64,000 nt of DNA from Cyanobacteria bacterium RI_101 (GCA_016471375.1 WGLZ01000090.1:1-64000), one strand, 5' to 3'; numbered from the stretch's first letter, positions 27,846 through 36,924 are shown. Notes: generated by a model not told the origin, from the letters alone. Numbers and translations: made by a program.

Positions 27846-29291
27846 TTACGCAGACTTGGTTTCTAGATACTGGCTATAAAAGCGCCGAGCGAGGGAGTCG
27901 ATGGAGTCGTAATCCTCTAACACTTGCAAGCCCGCTTTTTTCAATTCCGCCTGGGGACAGGAACCGATCTTAGAGGTCAGCACCCCGGCGCAGTCGGAGA
28001 GGGTGGCGATAATCCCCGCGAGGGTGCCTTCTTCGCCATAACCGCTCTGGCAGTAGTGGTCAATCTTGCGGTGTCCCACAAAGCTGACGTCGTTGGCGTC
28101 CACTTCGTAAATCTGGAATTCCTTGGCGTGACCAAAGTGCTGATTGACAATGCCGCCGCCCTTGGTTGCGACCGCGACCAAGATCTTGGGACTAGCGGGA
28201 ACCTTAACCTGGGGCCGATGCTGGGCCTTTTGGGCCGCCAGTTGGGCTTTTTTCTCTTCGATGCCCGCCTGTACCACCTGCCGCACCGTGGGGTTGTACT
28301 CCGGCGCCATCTCCATGAACTTATCTTTGGTAAATTCCTGGGAGCGGTCTTCCCCAAGGAGACCGACGGCGTCGGCCCGGCACTGGCGGCAGTGGCGCAT
28401 CATCTTCATTTGATTGTCGGCGCACTCGTCCTGCAAGGCCTTTAATTCCTTGGGCGTGGGCCCCCGTTGACCGTTGAGACCAAAGTAGGTTCCATGTTCT
28501 GGAGCGGAAATCAGGGGCATAATATTGTGGAGAAAGGCGCCTTTTTCCCGAATCACCCGATTCACTTCCGGCAAATGGTGGTCGTTAATGCCCGGAATCA
28601 TCACCGAGTTGACTTTGCAGAGAATATCGGCTTCCCGCAGGAGGTCGAGGCTTTCCATCTGGCGCTGGTGAAGAATGCGGGAGGCTTCAAGGCCTTTAAT
28701 CCGCTTACGGCGCCAGTGAATCCAGGGATAGATTTTGACGCCAATCTCCGGGTCCACCATATTAATGGTCAGGGTGACGTGATCAATGTTGAGCGCCTTG
28801 ATCCGGTCGATGTAGTCCGGCAACATCAGCCCGTTGGTGGACAGGCAGAGTTTAATATCCGGCGCTTCCTGGGCGATTAGCTCAAAAGTGCGAAAGGTTT
28901 TTTCCGGGTTGGCTAGGGGGTCACCGGGGCCGGCGATGCCCAGAACCGTTAACTGGGGAATTTTGCCCCCAATCACTAGGGTTTTGTGGGCGGCTTCTTC
29001 GGGGGTGAGCAATTCACTGACAACCCCGGGACGGCTTTCGTTAGCGCAATCATACTTGCGGTTGCAGTAGTTGCACTGGATATTGCAGGCCGGCGCGACC
29101 GCGACGTGCATCCGGGCGTAATGGTGGTGAGCGTCTTCGCTGTAGCAGGGATGCTGGGCGATACGGGCCTGAAGTTTGGCGTCGAGGGAGAGAGCGGCGC
29201 CCTGGGGAGAACTGCAATTACAGTTGGCTCCTGAGGCGGGGGGCGCCTTCGCTCCGGCGGGAACCGTAGAGAGAGCTAGGGGGGGAGTCAT
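27846..29291 (-). CDS. nifB: NifB, FeMo-cofactor biosynthesis radical SAM protein
   Basis: A 481-residue enzyme that makes NifB-co, the Fe-S-carbide core of FeMo-cofactor. The radical-SAM CxxxCxxC motif is [17 protein letters not shown]. Further conserved Cys lie in [14 protein letters not shown]. The C-terminal ~110 residues are a NifX-like domain ([23 protein letters not shown]). It is the first gene of the minus nif arm and faces the plus arm across a ~1-kb divergent region. fdxN, which commonly follows nifB in cyanobacteria, is missing. Confidence 0.98.
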   Translation of the reverse strand: MTPPLALSTVPAGAKAPPASGANCNCSSPQGAALSLDAKLQARIAQHPCYSEDAHHHYARMHVAVAPACNIQCNYCNRKYDCANESRPGVVSELLTPEEAAHKTLVIGGKIPQLTVLGIAGPGDPLANPEKTFRTFELIAQEAPDIKLCLSTNGLMLPDYIDRIKALNIDHVTLTINMVDPEIGVKIYPWIHWRRKRIKGLEASRILHQRQMESLDLLREADILCKVNSVMIPGINDHHLPEVNRVIREKGAFLHNIMPLISAPEHGTYFGLNGQRGPTPKELKALQDECADNQMKMMRHCRQCRADAVGLLGEDRSQEFTKDKFMEMAPEYNPTVRQVVQAGIEEKKAQLAAQKAQHRPQVKVPASPKILVAVATKGGGIVNQHFGHAKEFQIYEVDANDVSFVGHRKIDHYCQSGYGEEGTLAGIIATLSDCAGVLTSKIGSCPQAELKKAGLQVLEDYDSIDSLARRFYSQYLETKSA

Positions 29292-29655
29292 TGAATTTCG
29301 GTTTTAGGGGATGGGCGATAGGTGATTTATAACACTCGCCTTTTCGTCCCCCCAGCCCTAGCGCCGGAATAAATTCATAAGATTATTGGCGTCGGACTCA
29401 GAGGCTCAAACGCTTACCCAGCCTAGATTGAAAAAACTTTTCGGGGAGGGGGGGCAGTATTTTTACGCTTGGGGACTAGACTTAATTGAGGTGGGCGCTA
29501 GTCTTTCTCCACTCAGAGAAAATCCCCGTTTTCAAGGGTTTTGGGTGAAATTTAAGCTTTTTTTAAGGTTTTTTAGCTTTGCACTCAAAACAGAGCTAAA
29601 AAAAGCAGGAGTGGAGGTTTTTTGCCCACTCCTAACAATACCGAAATTCAAATCT

Positions 29656-29669
29656 GTATCTATATTTAC
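29656..29669 (-). promoter_or_regulatory. NtcA-like palindrome upstream of nifB
   Basis: GTATCTATATTTAC matches GTA-N8-TAC exactly. It lies about 365 bp before the nifB ATG. The nearest TA-N3-T on the nifB strand (TATTGT) is only 15 nt away, shorter than the usual 20-24, so it may be a distal or weaker site. Confidence 0.45.
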
Positions 29670-30007
29670 GGATTTTTCCAAAAAAGTCAAGCCTTATACC
29701 ATTTTAAATGCCAAGACTTCCTCACATCCGTCTCCGCGCCCCTAAACTGGGGGAGTAAGACCTTAAATTTGTATATTTAGAGACCAAATTAAGGAGAGGG
29801 AAAAATTTGAGTAGGTTGAGTGGCGATAGTCTTTTTTCAGTCAAAATTTCCCTGAAAGCCTGATCCAGCTAGCTTTTCAGCCCCGAGCGATAATACTTGT
29901 CCCCTCCTGAATAAATACTCAACCCCTGGCAAGAAAACGCTAGTCCCTCGACCCAAAATTTATTGACAATCCAGTCCCTGTAAGGGATAACGCTCTTGAG
30001 TTCCCCA

Positions 30008-30136
30008 CTAGTAATTCAATAAATTCAATCGAGTCCTCGCCGCTCCGGCGCTGAAATCGGGTTTGCTATAAGCGTTACACAGGGGGTTTACCTCCCCGCC
30101 ACCGAAATTCAAAACTGTTCCCGAGGCGTCAGCCAT
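30008..30136 (-). CDS. Possible 42-residue small protein in the nif control region
   Basis: ATG at 30136 is preceded by a strong ribosome site (GAAAGAAGGGGAAC), and the 42-codon frame uses codons like the neighbouring genes. The peptide has a Gly-rich centre (NFGGGEVNP), one Cys and a C-terminus LNLLNY. I recognise no family. The track ORF is longer at its N-terminus, but that part is Lys/Arg-rich low complexity. It lies upstream of nifB on the same strand. It could be a regulatory leader peptide, a small structural protein or a precursor peptide, or it may be untranslated. Confidence 0.35.
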   Translation of the reverse strand: MADASGTVLNFGGGEVNPLCNAYSKPDFSAGAARTRLNLLNY

Positions 30137-30297
30137 GTTTGTTCCCCTTCTTTCGTTCTTTTGTATTCTTTTCTTGTTTAAATTGAGCCATGATTTTCTC
30201 ATGGAGAAAATTTTTACCAGTATTGAACGAGATCCCAATTCCTATCGCAACACCTATCCCCTTTCCTCTCAAGTTAAATCCCTCGTTGACAATCGTT

Positions 30298-30576
30298 ATG
30301 AGTAGCTCCACGTCCTCCGCGCCTGTATACGCCTACAGGCGCTTTTCCCCTTGGCAATGGCTCAAGGATTACCTCAATCAAGTGGAGATTACGAATCCGC
30401 GAACCGCTCGCTTGATTTGTCGGCTGATTCCCGCCAGTTGTCCCTTTGCCCGCCAGATTCGGCTTTTTGGCAAAACGGTCTTAGTGATTCCGCCCCTGTG
30501 TCACTTCAACCCCGTTTATGAAGAACTCATGGGTCTGCGTTTTCGCGCCTTAACGGTCTTAGCAGATATCAGATGA
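30298..30576 (+). CDS. Mo-dependent nitrogenase C-terminal-like protein (Mo_nitro_C)
   Basis: A 92-residue protein of the cyanobacterial family PF06967, named for similarity to a nitrogenase C-terminus. Conserved parts are PWQWLKDYLNQVEITNPRTARLICRLIPASCPFAR and IPPLCHFNPVYEELMGLRFRAL. The function is unknown; it is nif-linked. I chose ATG 30298, next to the family start, rather than the longer track ORF. The C-terminus LADIR is supplied by an STRR repeat (GCAGATATCAGATGA). From memory, relatives continue with a Cys-containing tail, so this copy may be slightly truncated by repeat insertion. It heads the plus nif arm. Confidence 0.75.
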   Translation: MSSSTSSAPVYAYRRFSPWQWLKDYLNQVEITNPRTARLICRLIPASCPFARQIRLFGKTVLVIPPLCHFNPVYEELMGLRFRALTVLADIR

Positions 30577-30747
30577 CAGATATCAGATATCAAGTATCAG
30601 TGATCAGACTGTAGGATGCGTTAGCGATGGCACAACTCCGGTTCCCCCCAGAATTGGGGGGTTAGGGGGGCTTTCCAAACACCCCCTACGGCTACGCGTT
30701 TCAACCGAAATCAAATTGATAATTTGCCCCTTATTCTGTGACGAATT
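30577..30747. repeat. STRR heptamers and G-tract repeat upstream of nifE
   Basis: CAGATATCAGATATCAAGTATCAGTGATCAG follows the stop, then a CCCCCCAGAATTGGGGGGTT palindromic element near 30646-30672 of the same family as 17959-18043. A nifE promoter is not obvious. Confidence 0.6.
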
Positions 30748-32130
30748 ATGAAAATTACTCCCGGCAAAATCAACGAACTGTTAACGGAAACCGCCTGCGA
30801 GCATAACCACCAGAAACAGGGACAGAAAAAAAACAAAGCCTGTAGTCAAACGGCTCAGCCCGGCGCCGCCCAAGGGGGATGCGCCTTCGACGGCGCCATG
30901 ATCGCCCTAGCGCCGATTACCGACGCGGCTCATTTAGTCCACGGCCCCCTAGCCTGTTCGGGCAATTCCTGGGGATCTCGGGGAAGTTTATCTTCAGGCC
31001 CTGAGCTGTACAAGTTGGGGTTAACCACGGATTTAAGCGAAAACGATATTATCTTTGGCGGCGAAAAGCGCCTTTATCAGGCCATTGTCGAAGTTGAGGA
31101 GCGCTATCAACCCGCCGCCATTTTTGTTTACGCCACCTGCGTCACCGCCTTAATTGGGGACGATTTTGAAGCGGTCTGTAAAAAAGCCGCCGAAAAGCTG
31201 AAGACGCCGGTGATTCCCGTTAACGCTCCCGGCTTTACGGGCACTAAAAATTTGGGCAATCGCATCGCTGGGGAATTTCTCCTAGAATACGTCATCGGCA
31301 GCGCCGAGCCGGAGTATCAAACGCCCTACGACATCAATTTAATCGGGGAGTATAACGTCGCCGGAGAATTGTGGAACGTCTTGCCCTTGTTTGAAAAATT
31401 GGGGATTCGCGTCCTAGCGAAAATCACGGGAGACGCCCGCTATCAGGAAGTTTGCCACGCCCACCGGGCTAAGCTGAATGTGATGATTTGCTCCAAGGCG
31501 CTGTTAAACGTAGCCCGGAAAATGGAGGAACGTTACGGGATTCCCTACATTGAAGAATCCTTCTACGGCGTCGCCGATATTAACCATTGCCTGCGCAGTG
31601 TCGCCGAAAAATTAGGGGACGAGGATTTACAACAACGGGTGGAAGCCCTCATCGCCCAGGAAACAACGCAATTAAACCAACAATTGGCTCCCTATCGAGC
31701 CAAATTAGCGGGGAAAAAAGTCGTCCTCTACACCGGCGGCGTTAAAAGTTGGTCAATTATTTCCGCCGCTCAGGATCTAGGGATGAAAGTGGTGGCCACC
31801 AGCACTCGCAAGAGCACCGAAGAAGACAAGGCCAAAATTAAAACCTTACTGGGTAAAGACGGCGTGATGATGGCCAAAGGCAACGCCCAGGAACTCCTGA
31901 AAGTCATCGCCCAAACCGGCGCCGAAATGCTCATCGCCGGCGGTCGCAACCAATACACGGCGCTGAAAGCCAAAATTCCTTTTTTAGACATTAACCAGGA
32001 GCGCCATCACGCCTACGCCGGTTATCAAGGACTCGTGGAACTCGCCAAAGAATTAGAAGAGGCGCTGTACAGTCCCATCTGGGCCCAAGTCCGCAAACCG
32101 GCGCCTTGGCAGATATCAGATATCAGATGA
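30748..32130 (+). CDS. nifE: NifE, FeMo-cofactor assembly scaffold
   Basis: A 460-residue homologue of NifD that, with NifN, receives NifB-co and matures it. Cluster-binding Cys are in [35 protein letters not shown] and [12 protein letters not shown]. The last residues (QISDIR) and the stop are encoded by an STRR repeat (CAGATATCAGATATCAGATGA), so the native C-terminus after PAPW has been replaced. It is separated from nifN by 91 bp that contains more repeat. Confidence 0.98.
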   Translation: MKITPGKINELLTETACEHNHQKQGQKKNKACSQTAQPGAAQGGCAFDGAMIALAPITDAAHLVHGPLACSGNSWGSRGSLSSGPELYKLGLTTDLSENDIIFGGEKRLYQAIVEVEERYQPAAIFVYATCVTALIGDDFEAVCKKAAEKLKTPVIPVNAPGFTGTKNLGNRIAGEFLLEYVIGSAEPEYQTPYDINLIGEYNVAGELWNVLPLFEKLGIRVLAKITGDARYQEVCHAHRAKLNVMICSKALLNVARKMEERYGIPYIEESFYGVADINHCLRSVAEKLGDEDLQQRVEALIAQETTQLNQQLAPYRAKLAGKKVVLYTGGVKSWSIISAAQDLGMKVVATSTRKSTEEDKAKIKTLLGKDGVMMAKGNAQELLKVIAQTGAEMLIAGGRNQYTALKAKIPFLDINQERHHAYAGYQGLVELAKELEEALYSPIWAQVRKPAPWQISDIR

Positions 32131-32221
32131 CAGATATCAAATGACAAGGGTCTAAATTCTCAATCTCTCTCATCCGCAACCCGTAATTTAAAACCTGTAA
32201 TCTGAAATCTGTAATCTGAAA

Positions 32222-33514
32222 ATGGCTACCCTAACTCTACCGAAAAAATCCGTTGTTGTTAATCCGCTCAAACAGAGTCAACCCCTCGGCGCCGCTTTGG
32301 CTTTTTTGGGGGTCAAAGGGACGATTCCCTTGCTTCACGGCTCCCAGGGCTGTACCGCCTTTGCCAAGGTTTTATTGGTGCGCCATTTTCGCGAATCTAT
32401 TCCCCTGTCCACCACCGCCATGACGGAAGTGACCACCATTTTAGGCGGGGAAGAGAACATCGAGGTTGCGATTCAAACCCTCCTCGAAAAAGCGAAACCG
32501 GAAATTATCGCCCTCTGCACCACGGCGCTGACGGAAACCAGAGGGGACGATCTCGAAGGGATTCTGAAAACGATTCGCCAGCGCCACCCGGAATGGTACG
32601 ACTTGCCGATTGTGTGGGTTTCTACCCCGGATTATCGAGGGGCCCTTCAGGAGGGCTTCGCTTCCGCGGTAGAGGCGCTGGCGGCCCAGATTCCCCAACC
32701 CGGAGAACGGCGCTTGAATCAGGTGAACGTTCTCGCCAGCGCCGCCTTAACCCCCGGCGATGTCCGGGAAATTGAGGAGATGATGACCAGTTTTGGTCTG
32801 GCGCCGATTATCGTCCCCCATTTGGGCGCTTCTTTGGACGGTCACCTAGAGGAGGATTTTCAAAGCGTCACGCCCGCGGGAACGACCTTACCTCAACTGC
32901 GGCAAATGGGCAGTTCTATCTTTACCTTTGTTCTTGGGGAAAGCCTGGAGAAAGCCGCTCAAATTTTGTCCGATAAGTTTGGGATTGACTACGAGGTGTT
33001 TTCCCACCTCAGCACCCTAGAGGCTAACGACAATTTTCTTCAGGCGCTGAGTTTACTGAGCGGGCGGGAAGTGCCGGTTAAATACCGCCACCAGCGCCGT
33101 CAATTACTGGACGCCATGTTAGATACCCATTTCTACTTTGGCCACAAGAAAGTCTGTCTGGCGCTAGAGCCGGATCTGCTCACTGCGTTAACCCATTTTC
33201 TCCTCAGTATGGGCGCTGAAATTCAGGCCGCGGTGACGACCACAAAAGCGCCGAGTTTGGCGGATTTGCCCATTGCCTCGGTCACGGTGGGCGATCTCGA
33301 AGACTTTGAGCGGTTGGCCCCCGGCGCCGATCTGTTGATTACCAATTCCCACGGTAAGCGAATCGCTAAAAAATTAGGCGTTCCTCTCTTCCGTCAAGGT
33401 TTTCCCATTGTGGATCGCTTGGGCAATGGTTTCGGCGCTAAGGTCGGCTATCGAGGAACCATTCAATTGCTCTTTGAAATCGGGAATCTCTTTTTAGAAC
33501 GAGAGGAGGGCTAA
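32222..33514 (+). CDS. nifN: NifN, FeMo-cofactor assembly scaffold
   Basis: A 430-residue NifK homologue and partner of NifE. Hallmarks: NPLKQSQPLGAALAFLGVKG, HGSQGCTAFAKVLLVRHFRE, TTAMTEVTTILGGEENI and ITNSHGKRIAKKLGVP. It keeps the single Cys at HGSQGC, as usual for NifN, and is shorter than NifK. CTG-type heptamers (CTGTAATCTGAAATCTGTAA) end two bases before the ATG. Confidence 0.97.
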   Translation: MATLTLPKKSVVVNPLKQSQPLGAALAFLGVKGTIPLLHGSQGCTAFAKVLLVRHFRESIPLSTTAMTEVTTILGGEENIEVAIQTLLEKAKPEIIALCTTALTETRGDDLEGILKTIRQRHPEWYDLPIVWVSTPDYRGALQEGFASAVEALAAQIPQPGERRLNQVNVLASAALTPGDVREIEEMMTSFGLAPIIVPHLGASLDGHLEEDFQSVTPAGTTLPQLRQMGSSIFTFVLGESLEKAAQILSDKFGIDYEVFSHLSTLEANDNFLQALSLLSGREVPVKYRHQRRQLLDAMLDTHFYFGHKKVCLALEPDLLTALTHFLLSMGAEIQAAVTTTKAPSLADLPIASVTVGDLEDFERLAPGADLLITNSHGKRIAKKLGVPLFRQGFPIVDRLGNGFGAKVGYRGTIQLLFEIGNLFLEREEG

Positions 33515-33529
33515 CATTTTAAATCCTAT

Positions 33530-33640
33530 CAAACATCCTCTTAACTCCCCCTCTTGGGAGGGGGCTGGGGGGTGGGTTCTAACCTTGAGAGTCAGCGCTA
33601 ACCCACCCCTAACCCCTCCGAAGGAGGGGAACCAGAAACT
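33530..33640. repeat. Inverted C/G-rich repeat between nifN and nifX
   Basis: CTCCCCCTCTTGGGAGGGGG...GGTGGGTT on the left and AACCCACCCCTAACCCCTCC...GGAGGGG on the right form a ~90-bp imperfect palindrome. The right half is shared with the element after ppsA (8200-8230). Confidence 0.65.
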
Positions 33641-33740
33641 TTAGATTCTCAGTTACGAATCACCCAAGACTCAGGTGAATTAACCCCTTCTTTCTATCAA
33701 ATTTTCCTAACTTTCACTATTGACAATCAGGAGAAAAACC

Positions 33741-34148
33741 ATGAAAATTGCATTTACAACCGAAGACAAAGTTCATATCAATTCCCATTTCGGTTGGGCT
33801 AAAACCATTGAGGTTTACGAAGTCTCCCCCGAAGGCTATCGCTTCTATCAAACCTTAACCTTTGACGGCGACCTCAAGGAAGACGGCAACGAGGATAAAT
33901 TACTTCCCAAACTCGACGCCCTCAAAGACTGCACCATTGTCTATGTTTCAGCCATTGGCGGCTCAGCCGCCGCTCGGTTGATTAAAAATAAAATCACACC
34001 GGTTAAAGCCCATTCAGAAGAGGAAGAAATCCAATCTGTTTTAAACAAATTGGTGGAAACCCTCAAAGGCAATCCTCCCCCTTGGCTCCGCAAAGCTCTG
34101 CAACAAAAGAGTCCCGCCCTAGAGGAGTTGGAAGAGGCGCTGGTTTAG
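33741..34148 (+). CDS. nifX: NifX, FeMo-cofactor precursor carrier
   Basis: A 135-residue protein of the NifX/NafY family. It begins MKIAFTTEDKVHINSHFGWAKTIEVYEV, and SAIGGSAAARLIKNKITPVK matches the ligand-binding domain also found at the NifB C-terminus. NifX carries NifB-co or VK-cluster between NifB and NifEN. ATG 33741 with CAGGAG upstream is chosen; the track adds seven codons. The C-terminal 40 residues (PPPWLRKAL) are typical for the cyanobacterial form. Confidence 0.93.
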   Translation: MKIAFTTEDKVHINSHFGWAKTIEVYEVSPEGYRFYQTLTFDGDLKEDGNEDKLLPKLDALKDCTIVYVSAIGGSAAARLIKNKITPVKAHSEEEEIQSVLNKLVETLKGNPPPWLRKALQQKSPALEELEEALV

Positions 34149-34206
34149 TCCCCCAATACCTTGGCTCTTTAGAGCTTGTTTAAAAAGAGTCAACGCCCCG
34201 GTTTTA

Positions 34207-34251
34207 TCCCCCCTAACCCCCCTTGGAAAGGGGGGAACACTCCTCAAAGTA
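34207..34251. repeat. CCCCCCTAACCCCCCTTGGAAAGG-type repeat
   Basis: A partial copy of the family seen in full at 50360-50488 and 58054-58182, and partly at 52532-52595. Confidence 0.7.
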
Positions 34252-34287
34252 CTCTGTGTAAAGTATCCCTTTATTCTCGGTAAACCC

Positions 34288-34758
34288 ATGACTGTTTCTT
34301 CAACTCTCGAAGCCCCCGCCTCCATTGATCTCGCTCAAAACCCCTTTATCAAGGCGCTGGCTCAACAAATCCGCGTCAATGATAGCTACGGAACTTATCG
34401 AACCTGGAGCGACGAACTCTTGCTCAAACCCTTTGTGGTCACCAAAGAGCAAAAACGGAAAATTTCCGTGGAAGGAGAAGTCGATCCGATTACCAAAGGC
34501 CGTATTTTAGCGTTCTATCGAGCCGTGGCCTATCGTATCGAACAAGAAACCGGCAAATTAGCCCAGGTCGTCGTGGATCTGAGCCACGAAGGTTTTGGCT
34601 GGGCCTTGGTCTTTTGCGGGCGCCTGTTAGTGGTGTCAAAAACTCTGCGGGACGCTCAACGCTATGGCTTCATTTCCCTCGAAAAATTAGTGGAAGAGGG
34701 AGAGGCTTTGGTGGAAAAAGGCGTGGATTATATCCGGCGCTTTCCCGACGTCACCTAG
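34288..34758 (+). CDS. NifX-associated protein, DUF269
   Basis: A 156-residue protein of the DUF269 family, always linked to nifX. Conserved segments: NPFIKALAQQIRVNDSYGTYRTWSDELLLKPFVV, EGEVDPITKGRILAFYRAVA and DLSHEGFGWALVFCGRLLVV. The molecular role is unknown; it is presumed to assist FeMo-cofactor trafficking. It follows nifX in the plus arm. STRR heptamers (CAGATGACAGATATCAG) begin two bases after its stop. Confidence 0.9.
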   Translation: MTVSSTLEAPASIDLAQNPFIKALAQQIRVNDSYGTYRTWSDELLLKPFVVTKEQKRKISVEGEVDPITKGRILAFYRAVAYRIEQETGKLAQVVVDLSHEGFGWALVFCGRLLVVSKTLRDAQRYGFISLEKLVEEGEALVEKGVDYIRRFPDVT

Positions 34759-34985
34759 TAACAGATGACAGATATCAGTTATCAGTTATCAGTTATCAGT
34801 AAAGCATCAGGAGTATCTCACTTTTGAAACTGTATGCGAGCGCTGAGCGTAGCCGAAGCGCATCTCTCACCAATCTGCAAGCCGCTATAGTCCGCTCAAA
34901 ACCTTTAGTCCTCACTCTAATCAGAGAGACTTTAACTCCCCTTCTCCCGCTCTGGGAGAAGGGGCCGGGGGATGAGGGCAAACTC
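34759..34985. repeat. STRR plus two dispersed repeats
   Basis: CAGATGACAGATATCAGTTATCAGTTATCAG comes first. A CGAGCGCTGAGCGTAGCCGAAGCGC block near 34838 follows, continuing to AAGCCGCTAT and shared with 35649-35698. Last is a reverse partial copy (34936-34980) of the 56-bp repeat. Confidence 0.75.
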
Positions 34986-35050
34986 TGAGATACTCTCTGA
35001 CTCATTCCCTAGCTAAAGCTTAAATCTACCTTTACTTTATCGCTACTCCT

Positions 35051-35257
35051 ATGACCCAAACTATCGTCAATCCCGAAGCGCTCAAAACCCAAATCAAGCG
35101 CCTGAATAGTCGAGCGGGGCAGATGAAGATGGATCTCCATGATCTAGCGGAAGGCCTGCCAACGGACTATGAAAAACTGATTGAAATGGCTAACGAAACC
35201 TACGCCATTTTTTATCAGTTAGATCAACTCAAAAAGCAACTGAAAACCCTAGAGTGA
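35051..35257 (+). CDS. DUF683 (CCE_0567-type) small nif-associated protein
   Basis: A 68-residue helical hairpin protein: LKTQIKRLNSRAGQMKMDLHDLAEGLPTDYEKL, then ETYAIFYQLDQLKKQLKTLE. The family is represented by CCE_0567, a coiled helical protein of nif operons whose exact function is not settled. Its TGA lies 5 bp before the nifW ATG, so the two are probably translationally coupled. Confidence 0.9.
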   Translation: MTQTIVNPEALKTQIKRLNSRAGQMKMDLHDLAEGLPTDYEKLIEMANETYAIFYQLDQLKKQLKTLE

Positions 35258-35262
35258 TTTCC

Positions 35263-35580
35263 ATGGCCCTGACTGACTTTAATCAATTAACCACGGCGGA
35301 AGAGTATTTGGAATACTTTCAGATTGACTACGATCCCCAATTTGTCAACGTCAATCGCCTCCATATTCTCAAAAAATTCTCCGAACTGATCAGCGCCGTT
35401 GATAGCCATTTTCCCGAACTGGGGGAAGCGGAACGATTGGATAAATACGGAGAGGCGTTACAGGAAGCCTACGATGTTTTTCTAACCGCCTCGCCCTTAG
35501 AAACAAAACTCTTTAAAGTGTTTCAAACTAAGCCCGGGAATGTGGTCATGCTCAATGACATTCAAGACCAAGACAGTTAA
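35263..35580 (+). CDS. nifW: NifW, nitrogenase-stabilising protein
   Basis: A 105-residue protein (track ORF adds three codons). TAEEYLEYFQIDYDPQFVNVNRLHILKKFSELI and EALQEAYDVFLTASPLETKLFKVF match NifW, which binds and protects the MoFe protein from oxygen during maturation. ATG 35263 is chosen because it begins MALTDFNQL and lies just after the DUF683 stop. Confidence 0.92.
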   Translation: MALTDFNQLTTAEEYLEYFQIDYDPQFVNVNRLHILKKFSELISAVDSHFPELGEAERLDKYGEALQEAYDVFLTASPLETKLFKVFQTKPGNVVMLNDIQDQDS

Positions 35581-35589
35581 AGCTTGTCA

Positions 35590-35705
35590 GTTTTATAGCA
35601 ATATTCTCTCGACTGAGGAACAATCTGACAGCTCAAACCCCTGATTCGAGCGCTGAGCGTAGCCGAAGTGCGTCTCTCACCAATCTAAAAGCCGCTATCC
35701 CCCTT
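35590..35705. repeat. Dispersed repeat between nifW and hesA
   Basis: TTATAGCAATATTCTCTCGACTGAGG is the reverse complement of a sequence near 18800-18830. It is followed by CGAGCGCTGAGCGTAGCCGAAG and TCTCTCACCAATCT...AAGCCGCTAT, shared with 34838-34893. Confidence 0.7.
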
Positions 35706-35718
35706 GCCAAACCCGCTT

Positions 35719-36471
35719 ATGGAACGCCTTACTCCCAAAGAATTAGAGCGCTACCGTCGCCAAATCCAATTACCTGGCTTTGGGGACAGCGCCCAACAAA
35801 AACTGAAAGACGCCACCGCTTTAGTCACCGGCGTGGGCGGTCTCGGGGGCACTGCGGCGCTGTATCTGGCCGTCGCCGGTATCGGTAAATTAATCCTCGT
35901 TCGAGGAGGAGATCTGCGCTTAGATGACATGAATCGCCAGATTTTAATGACGGATGATTGGGTGGGTCAACCCAGGATTTTTAAGGCTAAAGAAACCCTC
36001 AGCGCCATTAATCCCGATGTGGAAATCGAAGCGGTTAACGACTATTTCACCCTAGAAAATAGCGACGAGCTAGTCGCGCGAGCGGATATCGCGCTCGATT
36101 GCCCCCACAACTTTACCGAGCGGAACCTACTGAATCAAGCCTGCGTTCGGGCCCAAATTCCCATGGTGGAAGCGGCCATGAACAATATGGAAGGTTACCT
36201 CACCACTATTCTTCCCGGTAAAACCGGTTGTTTAACCTGTTTATTCCCCGAAAAACCCGAGTGGAACCGACGAGACTTTGGCGTTATCGGCGCCGTATCT
36301 GGAACTCTCGCCTGTTTAGCGGCGCTGGAAGCCGTCAAGGTGTTAACCGACCTAGCTCCGCCCCTCTATTCCCAACTCTTAACCTTCGATTTAGCCGCCT
36401 TGGAATTTAGAAAATATCCCACTTACCATGATCCCCACTGTCCCACCTGCGGCGCTTTCAACTCCTCCTAA
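35719..36471 (+). CDS. hesA: HesA, ThiF/MoeB-type adenylating protein
   Basis: A 250-residue E1-like enzyme. The ATP-binding loop is TGVGGLGGTAALYLAVAGIG, the catalytic Arg segment is DDMNRQI, and two CxxC pairs (CLTC and CPTC) bind zinc. HesA is nif-linked in cyanobacteria and is thought to support Mo-cofactor or Fe-S delivery. ATG 35719 (MERLTPKELERYRRQIQLPGFG) is chosen over a TTG five codons upstream. hesB follows after a pyrimidine-rich spacer. Confidence 0.92.
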   Translation: MERLTPKELERYRRQIQLPGFGDSAQQKLKDATALVTGVGGLGGTAALYLAVAGIGKLILVRGGDLRLDDMNRQILMTDDWVGQPRIFKAKETLSAINPDVEIEAVNDYFTLENSDELVARADIALDCPHNFTERNLLNQACVRAQIPMVEAAMNNMEGYLTTILPGKTGCLTCLFPEKPEWNRRDFGVIGAVSGTLACLAALEAVKVLTDLAPPLYSQLLTFDLAALEFRKYPTYHDPHCPTCGAFNSS

Positions 36472-36472
36472 C

Positions 36473-36556
36473 TCCCCCCTTTCCTACCCCTCCCCCCTTC
36501 CTTCCCTTTCCTCCCCCTCCCCCCTTCCCTCCCATTCTTCACCCCACCCCCTAAAC
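36473..36556. repeat. Pyrimidine-rich tract before hesB
   Basis: An almost uninterrupted C/T stretch (CTCCCCCCTTTCCTACCCCT...) on the plus strand. It is the same composition type, in reverse, as the purine tracts flanking the insertion between nifD and nifK. Confidence 0.7.
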
Positions 36557-36558
36557 CC

Positions 36559-36924
36559 ATGACCATCATCCTGACCGAAAAAGCCGAATTTCGCCTCCGC
36601 GCCTTCCTCCAAGGTTCCGGTAATTCTTCCTCCGAAAAAGGGATTAGAGTCGGCGTTAATGACGGGGGCTGTAGCGGCTACCAATACACCCTTGATACGG
36701 CGTCGACGCCTCGCCCTGACGATCTGATCGAACAACAGGGCAAAGTTAAGATTTACGTCGATCCCCAAAGCGCCCCCCTTCTCAACGGCGTTGTGATCGA
36801 CTTTGTTGAAGGCTTGCTTGAAAGCGGATTCAAATTCAGTAACCCTAATGCGACAGGAACCTGCGGTTGTGGACAATCTTTCCAAGCGGGAGATTGCGCC
36901 CCTTCAGCGACCTCCTGTCACTAA
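36559..36924 (+). CDS. hesB: HesB, IscA-family A-type Fe-S carrier
   Basis: A 121-residue A-type carrier. The three cluster Cys are in NDGGCSGYQYTL and GTCGCGQSF; an extra Cys-containing tail (GDCAPSATSCH) is typical of the nif-linked HesB. It probably delivers Fe-S clusters to nitrogenase proteins. It lies between hesA and the CBS gene in the plus arm. Confidence 0.93.
   Translation: MTIILTEKAEFRLRAFLQGSGNSSSEKGIRVGVNDGGCSGYQYTLDTASTPRPDDLIEQQGKVKIYVDPQSAPLLNGVVIDFVEGLLESGFKFSNPNATGTCGCGQSFQAGDCAPSATSCH

Larger units (their letters stand above)
29292..30297. promoter_or_regulatory. Divergent nif control region (about 1 kb)
   Basis: An AT-rich region between nifB and the plus nif arm. It contains an NtcA-like site (29656-29669), a near-palindrome CCTTAAATTTG...CAAATTAAGG at 29760-29796, and a 42-codon minus-strand ORF (30008-30136). 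I cannot assign a CnfR site. The track ORF at 29386-29745 starts at TTG, looks non-coding and is not called. Confidence 0.5.

Noticed and set aside
29386-29745. 119-codon ORF upstream of nifB
   Set aside because: TTG start, low-complexity Phe/Lys composition, AT-rich regulatory DNA; no family.
29386-30297. Search for fdxN or nifP in the nif control region
   Set aside because: No CxxCxxC ferredoxin motif or acetyltransferase hexapeptide pattern in any frame listed.
30611-30624. GTAGGATGCGTTAG before nifE as an NtcA site
   Set aside because: Ends TAG rather than TAC, with no suitable -10 box.
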